From: CAYHDN01 sp964355425
GTDB taxonomy: Bacteria > Patescibacteriota > UBA1384 > XYA2-FULL-43-10 > CAINNR01
DNA: 16,649 nucleotides
Reading direction: 5' to 3'
Assembly (NCBI GenBank): GCA_964355425.1
Contig: CAYHDN010000014.1
Coordinates: 1-16,649 of the forward strand
Position 1 is the first letter of the stretch. Each line of letters opens with the position of its first letter. The translations under genes and the position numbers were made by a program. The notes under the pieces are model-generated. The model was not told the origin of the DNA. It worked only from the letters and a program-made list of their open reading frames with translations, and made no database searches. Positions 13,724-16,649 of the stretch are shown one piece after another.

Positions 13724-14194
13724 CTAATACCCCCTATATTCTCTCCTTTTCTTGGCCAGGTTTTCGGCATGACCGCCATGTTCGATAAAATGTTTCTCCA
13801 GTGCTTGCCGCTGACGATCGAGAAGATAGTTAGTTTTGGTAATCAAGTCAACTAAATGATTCAAGTCAGAGGATAAAGAGGATACAGAAGATAAAGAAGA
13901 TAAAACAGAAGGACGCACAATCTTTATTTTCCAGTCCTTGGCTAAATCCAAGAAGTCTTCTAATAACTCTTCGCCCGAAGCACGGGCAAATCCAAGAAAT
14001 TCAATCAAGGCCTTGATGCTGTTTCGCAGTGCACCCTCGGCTTGGTTTTGTTTCATTGATCTTGCCGACGAGTTCATGTGGTCAGTGAGTCGGCTATCTT
14101 TGATCGGATGAAGATATTTCTTGGTAAATTCTTTAGTCAAATCGTAAATTTCAGCCGCCTGCTTGTAGGTAATTGTGTCTTTGTAACTCCCCAC
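13724..14194 (-). CDS. Four-helix-bundle protein (S23/TIGR02436-like) with a Ser-rich insertion
   Basis: A 156-residue, mainly helical protein. 'YDLTKEFTKKYLHP', 'DHMNSSARSMKQNQAEG' (the family's usual S-x-x-x-N-x-AEG turn, here altered) and 'RNSIKALIEFLGFARASGEELLEDF' fit the four-helix-bundle family first known from 23S rRNA intervening sequences. The function of the family is unknown. Residues 96-109 (SVLSSLSSVSSLSS) are a low-complexity insert coded by a purine-rich repeat (13869-13911) that interrupts the bundle. The start is GTG at 14194 with GGAGG 4 nt upstream. It is the last gene of a three-gene minus-strand run, 33 nt after the cupin. Confidence 0.75.
   Translation of the reverse strand: MGSYKDTITYKQAAEIYDLTKEFTKKYLHPIKDSRLTDHMNSSARSMKQNQAEGALRNSIKALIEFLGFARASGEELLEDFLDLAKDWKIKIVRPSVLSSLSSVSSLSSDLNHLVDLITKTNYLLDRQRQALEKHFIEHGGHAENLAKKRREYRGY
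13869..13911. repeat. Purine-rich repeat inside the four-helix-bundle gene
   Basis: Tandem variants of AGGATA and AGAAGATAAA repeat here and encode the Ser/Leu/Val insert. The same kind of sequence ('TATCCTCTTCTATCCTCTTAA') occurs just upstream at about 14211-14231, between the cupin and this gene. Confidence 0.55.
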
Positions 14195-14227
14195 TTCTCC
14201 TCCCTTTCTTTATCCTCTTCTATCCTC

Positions 14228-14557
14228 TTAACCTTTTTTACCCTCTTTCTCTCTTATCATCACCAGCATCATTTTAAATTTTTCTCTGGCTTTGAGTGAA
14301 TGAGGCGCTCCGGCGGACATAATCAACATTTCGCCGCTTTTAAGAGTTTGCTTTTCCCCTGACACAACAACATCAGCCTCGCCATCAAGGGCGCAAACCA
14401 AGGCATCGTAGGGCGCAACATGCTCGGAAAGGCCCTGACCTTTGTCGAAGGCAAATATTGTTACCGTTCCAGCCTTTTTATCTATAATCGTCCGGCTGGC
14501 AACAACACCGTCCTGATATTCAACAACTTTCGCAAGTTCGGTTGCATTTTCAAACAT
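14228..14557 (-). CDS. Small cupin-domain protein
   Basis: A 109-residue single cupin barrel. Motif 1 is partly kept (GLSEHVAPYDALVCALDGEADVVV), with His near 45 and the usual G-x-A turn; motif 2 is GEMLIMSAGAPHSLKA, with the conserved Pro-His. Cupins of this size bind a metal and act as enzymes or sensors; none can be chosen here. The ATG lies 2 nt after the stop of the upstream membrane protein, and its GAGG is inside that gene, so translation is coupled. Confidence 0.82.
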   Translation of the reverse strand: MFENATELAKVVEYQDGVVASRTIIDKKAGTVTIFAFDKGQGLSEHVAPYDALVCALDGEADVVVSGEKQTLKSGEMLIMSAGAPHSLKAREKFKMMLVMIREKEGKKG

Positions 14558-14559
14558 TT

Positions 14560-14976
14560 TTATCCCTCAACCAAAAATACGCCAAGAGTGATGATCGAGG
14601 AAATGATCAGTACCGACAACAATGTCCAGAGATAGGTGCTACCTAAGTCAACATCGCCTTTTGATTTTGACTCGATAAGTTTGATTCTCCGATCAACAAT
14701 CAGTAGTGCAATTATTCCATCTAGCGCAAACAGCCCGATCTTGATCCAAAACATTTTGCTGTCTCTGAATTCGCCGGCCTCTTGAAAGTATAAAATTATG
14801 CCGGTAATGGTTTGGGCAATGGCGCCGATGGTCCCGAAGAGAAAGATACTTTTCAGGGTCGCCAGTTTCGAGGGGTCGAGAACCCTCTGTAGGGCTATTA
14901 GAAAAGCAAAAAACACTGCGCCGAACATTATGCCGGCACCAATCACATGCAAGGCGAGTACAATTGTGTGAAGCAT
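14560..14976 (-). CDS. Four-TM membrane protein (CopD/DUF2269-like)
   Basis: A 138-residue integral membrane protein with four helices (about 2-29, 41-65, 75-95, 111-136). The start 'HTIVLALHVIGAGIMFGAVFFAFL' with an early histidine resembles CopD-like and DUF2269-type membrane proteins. The first helix histidines (3 and 10) could bind haem or metal, but this is not shown. AGGAG lies 6 nt before the ATG. It leads a compact operon with the cupin and four-helix-bundle genes. Confidence 0.7.
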   Translation of the reverse strand: MLHTIVLALHVIGAGIMFGAVFFAFLIALQRVLDPSKLATLKSIFLFGTIGAIAQTITGIILYFQEAGEFRDSKMFWIKIGLFALDGIIALLIVDRRIKLIESKSKGDVDLGSTYLWTLLSVLIISSIITLGVFLVEG

Positions 14977-15022
14977 TTTTGTCTCCTTGTTAGAATTTTA
15001 TTCTAGATACTTTGTTTACCGT

Positions 15023-15463
15023 TTATAAATCTAATTTATCTACCCATTTCGGATACCTTACTCGATCGGCTTTATCATATTGAGGCCAATAAGGTTTAAT
15101 GTCGACAATGGGTGTCCCGTCTAAAATATCAAGCCCCTGAACTACTATTTGGTCATCTTTTTGCTCCAATAATTTTACCGTGGTGATGCCGATCGGATTC
15201 GGTCTTTGTGGGCACCGACAGGCAAAAATGCCGACTATTGGTACCTCCGGATTGCCTTGCGGACGGTGCATAATCACCTGTCCTTTTACTTTGTCCATCC
15301 AATAAACAATTATGACATGAGAATAATCCTCGATGCCTTTCAGCGCTCCTCTATAACCTTTCTCCAATTGAATCGTTGAGATTTCTTTCCCAAACCCGCC
15401 AAAGCGATTTTCTCTGATATTGTTTTTGACATAACCGACCGATTTTATCTTTATCTTTTTCAT
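15023..15463 (-). CDS. trmO: tRNA (N6-threonylcarbamoyl-A37) methyltransferase TrmO/TsaA
   Basis: A 146-residue protein. The TsaA beta-barrel signature is complete: 'GVF/IFACRCPQRPNPIGIT' equivalent at residues 78-93 and GLDILDGTPIVDIKPY at 110-125. TrmO uses S-adenosylmethionine to N-methylate t6A37 to m6t6A37 in tRNAs that read ACY threonine codons, improving decoding. The ATG at 15463 is chosen over upstream in-frame codons because AAGAAGG precedes it by 6 nt and conserved sequence starts there; the longer frame runs into tRNA-derived sequence. It lies about 60 nt beyond a tRNA-Ser-like fragment in the same direction. There is no visible terminator. Confidence 0.92.
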   Translation of the reverse strand: MKKIKIKSVGYVKNNIRENRFGGFGKEISTIQLEKGYRGALKGIEDYSHVIIVYWMDKVKGQVIMHRPQGNPEVPIVGIFACRCPQRPNPIGITTVKLLEQKDDQIVVQGLDILDGTPIVDIKPYWPQYDKADRVRYPKWVDKLDL

Positions 15464-15524
15464 ATTTGTCCTTCTTTTGATTAATATCAACATAGCCGAC
15501 CAATGTGCCACAAGCAATATAAAT

Positions 15525-15549
15525 TGGCGGAAGCGAGAGGATTTCGAAC
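15525..15549 (-). repeat. Second copy of the tRNA-Ser 3' end
   Basis: The 25 nt repeat the last 24 nt of tRNA-Ser (15683-15706: CCA, acceptor 3' strand, T-loop side) with one extra T. The rest of the tRNA is absent: beyond it is a GGAGC/GCTCC stem and unrelated sequence. Such a duplicate is what is left by integration into a tRNA 3' end or by partial duplication. Confidence 0.85.
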
Positions 15550-15648
15550 GGAGCATTCGCTCCTTCTAAAAACCCTCGGTTTTTAATATTTTCCTCCACG
15601 GGAAACTCCCGTTTCCCGACCCCTTCCCTGTTCGAATCCACTCTGCCA
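15550..15648. other. Hairpin-rich segment between the two tRNA-Ser 3' ends
   Basis: In a row: GGAGC-ATTC-GCTCC (15550-15563); TAAAAACC-CTC-GGTTTTTA (15567-15585); CGGGAAAC-TCCC-GTTTCCCG (15599-15618); and GTTCGAATCCACTCTGCCA (15630-15648), which reads like the 3' end of a tRNA on the plus strand but lacks a matching 5' half. No protein is coded. On the minus strand the row would directly follow tRNA-Ser, giving an RNA of repeated stems. Confidence 0.6.
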
Positions 15649-15683
15649 ACCCGCATAGCCCAATTACATTGGGCTATGCGGGT
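15649..15683. repeat. 16-bp perfect hairpin abutting the tRNA-Ser CCA end
   Basis: ACCCGCATAGCCCAAT and ATTGGGCTATGCGGGT enclose TAC. The right arm ends on the last base of the tRNA gene. No T-tract follows, so if it ends transcription it does so without the usual signal; it might guide 3' processing instead. Confidence 0.8.
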
Positions 15684-15772
15684 GGCGGAAGCGAGAGGAT
15701 TCGAACCTCTGATACTCTTGCGAGCATAACGGTTTTCGAGACCGCCCCGTTCAACCACTCCGGCACGCTTCC
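15683..15772 (-). tRNA. tRNA-Ser(CGA)
   Basis: A 90-nt gene on the minus strand. Acceptor stem GGAAGCG/CGCTTCC, discriminator G and encoded CCA. The anticodon loop CUCGAAA gives anticodon CGA, reading UCG. The long variable arm (ATGCTC-GCAA-GAGTAT) is the class II feature of serine tRNAs, and the T arm AGAGG-TTCGAAT-CCTCT is standard. The promoter lies right against it. Confidence 0.95.
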
Positions 15773-15780
15773 ACGCTTGG

Positions 15781-15809
15781 ATTATAGCCTAATTTTGAGT
15801 TTAATTCAA
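15781..15809 (-). promoter_or_regulatory. Promoter of tRNA-Ser with almost no leader
   Basis: On the minus strand TTGAAT (15804-15809), a 17-nt spacer and TATAAT (15781-15786). Only 8 nt separate the -10 box from base 1 of the tRNA, so the transcript should begin at or within a few bases of the mature 5' end. Confidence 0.75.
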
Positions 15810-15811
15810 TT

Positions 15812-15838
15812 AAAAAAGGCCGAAATTGACTCTCGACC
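15812..15838 (-). terminator. Intrinsic terminator after the gene at 15852
   Basis: On the minus strand GGTCGA pairs with TCGGCC (6 bp, one G-U) around a 9-nt loop, then TTTTTT. It separates this gene from the tRNA-Ser promoter next to it. Confidence 0.7.
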
Positions 15839-15851
15839 ACTACCCGCCCTC

Positions 15852-16490
15852 CTATTTGGTCACTAACCATGCTCTCGACCAGATGCGGAAGACGTGATGA
15901 TACGAATTCTCGAGCATCAGTCCGAACGACAGCTCTTCGCATGCCCGTTCACCGTCTCCACCAAAGACGCCCTCGAGACGGTTCTGCCGGCATTCGCCGA
16001 AGCTGGTGCCAAAGCGCTCCTTCTCCTGCTCGATGAAGTGCCAAAGCGCTTGATCCCAGGGAATCGACTGAAGCGGGAGCTGTTCGGTCTCCTGCTCATT
16101 GAGCGCGCGGTACATGAACCGCAGGGCAAAGTCGCTGACGATGCGCATCTGGGCGAGATAGCCTTCAACCCCAGACACAGATGCGACAGTTGCGAATGCT
16201 GCGTACTTATCGGCATGTCTCCATTTGCCGGAGATGCCAAGAAGTCGCAACATTCCGTAGAAGTCGGCGGCCGTGACGTCGTTGCCGAAGAAGATCAGCC
16301 CTCCGCAGTCCTCATGCGGTGGCGCAACCGCAAACGGAGTAGCACCCACAGGAGCCTGATAGCCATAGACACCGGTTCCCTGCGGTGCAAACCGTGTCAG
16401 GTCTCCTGGCTTGAGCGTGAGACCAGGCTTTGGCCAGTCAGCCGGGTATACGGTCAGCTGTGGCAGCTCGAACTCTTTATAACCGATCAT
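15852..16490 (-). CDS. Hypothetical protein, lone GC-richer gene
   Basis: A 212-residue protein that I do not recognise. ATG 16490 is chosen because GAGGTGA precedes it by a normal distance; upstream in-frame codons (to 16535) are in the A/T-rich leader. It has no signal peptide or clear membrane segment. Its first third is Pro/Gly-rich (LPQLTVYPADWPKPGLTLKP); the middle 'CGGLIFFGNDVTAADFYGML' looks like a fold core; the rest is helical with many aromatic and acidic residues, as in 'IPWDQALWHFIEQEKERFG'. Codons are markedly GC-richer than in galU or pilB. It has its own terminator and, like the genes at 1886 and 13269, stands alone. Confidence 0.7.
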   Translation of the reverse strand: MIGYKEFELPQLTVYPADWPKPGLTLKPGDLTRFAPQGTGVYGYQAPVGATPFAVAPPHEDCGGLIFFGNDVTAADFYGMLRLLGISGKWRHADKYAAFATVASVSGVEGYLAQMRIVSDFALRFMYRALNEQETEQLPLQSIPWDQALWHFIEQEKERFGTSFGECRQNRLEGVFGGDGERACEELSFGLMLENSYHHVFRIWSRAWLVTK

Positions 16491-16573
16491 CGGTATCACC
16501 TCTGCAGTTTCGACTGCTCCACTAACACATAACAAAATATTATTAATTGCGCAACCCTTTTGATGAATATTTC

Positions 16574-16605
16574 AAAAAGCCCGCTTTTTACCAGCGGATT
16601 TTTTT
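16574..16605. terminator. Bidirectional intrinsic terminator
   Basis: CCGCT (16581-16585) and AGCGG (16593-16597) form a stem with T-runs on both strands (minus-strand TTTTT from 16574-16578; plus-strand T-run 16599-16605). It most likely ends a minus-strand gene beyond the right edge. Confidence 0.7.
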
Positions 16606-16649
16606 ATAGGGGGTTGATTTTTTGTTCTTGTTAATATACTATGCACTTG

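Noticed and set aside
15525..15648. A second complete tRNA gene
   Set aside because: Only T-loop and acceptor 3' parts can be matched; no anticodon arm or matching 5' acceptor strand was found.
15351..15758. A minus-strand open frame through tRNA-Ser and the hairpin array
   Set aside because: It consists of tRNA and hairpin sequence and overlaps trmO in another frame; no sign of a real protein.
15894..16532. A 212-residue open frame on the plus strand, opposite the gene at 15852-16490
   Set aside because: Its translation is rich in Arg/Cys/Pro and lacks domain-like structure. The minus-strand frame has the ribosome-binding site and terminator, so this is an antisense shadow caused by high GC.

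Overview
The window looks like chromosome from a Candidate Phyla Radiation (Patescibacteria-type) bacterium. This is inferred from several things seen together: many small hypothetical and membrane genes; several TrbC/VirB2-like pilin modules; a TrpR-fold regulator beside a PilB-type ATPase; an S23-like four-helix-bundle protein; copies of the palindrome CCTGCCTGCCGGCAGGCAGG between genes; and A/T-rich intergenic repeats of a kind common in such genomes. UGA is used as a stop (for example at the ends of the PilB-like gene and the small HTH gene), so the UGA=Gly code of Gracilibacteria/SR1 does not apply. No phylogenetic marker is present, so the phylum cannot be fixed.

Layout. 1-1850, minus strand: a winged-helix regulator overlaps a ComF-like phosphoribosyltransferase, followed by an intrinsic terminator; a possible gene start runs off the left edge. 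1886-2248, plus strand: a lone small membrane-anchored protein with its own terminator, then two large palindromes. 2378-3098, minus strand: a Fic/Doc toxin with an HTH partner under a promoter studded with short repeats. 3140-4625, plus strand: a small heat-shock protein with a structured 5' leader, then galU. 4771-9434, plus strand: a surface/secretion locus made of a substrate-binding lipoprotein, a small VirB2-like pilin, a 783-residue protein ending in two VirB2-like modules, and a further small pilin with its own promoter. 9435-12129, minus strand: a PilB-type ATPase and a TrpR-like regulator surrounded by three copies of one 22-bp operator-like palindrome, followed by a decayed copy of the 3' end of pilB. 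12234-13154: a polytopic membrane protein (minus). 13269-13702: a lone GC-richer hypothetical gene (plus). 13724-14976, minus strand: a small operon of a 4-TM membrane protein, a cupin and a four-helix-bundle protein. 15023-15463: TrmO (minus). 15525-15809: tRNA-Ser(CGA) followed by a hairpin-rich stretch that ends in a second copy of the tRNA 3' end. 15852-16490: another lone GC-richer hypothetical gene (minus).

The most coherent functional unit is the pilin/ATPase region (4771-12129). The lipoprotein, three pilin-type ORFs carrying four VirB2-like modules in all, and a PilB ATPase may build or energise an envelope appendage, possibly under the TrpR-like regulator. The double-pilin fusion, the operator-flanked regulator cassette between two pilB 3' ends, and the tRNA-derived hairpin array are the points most worth following up.
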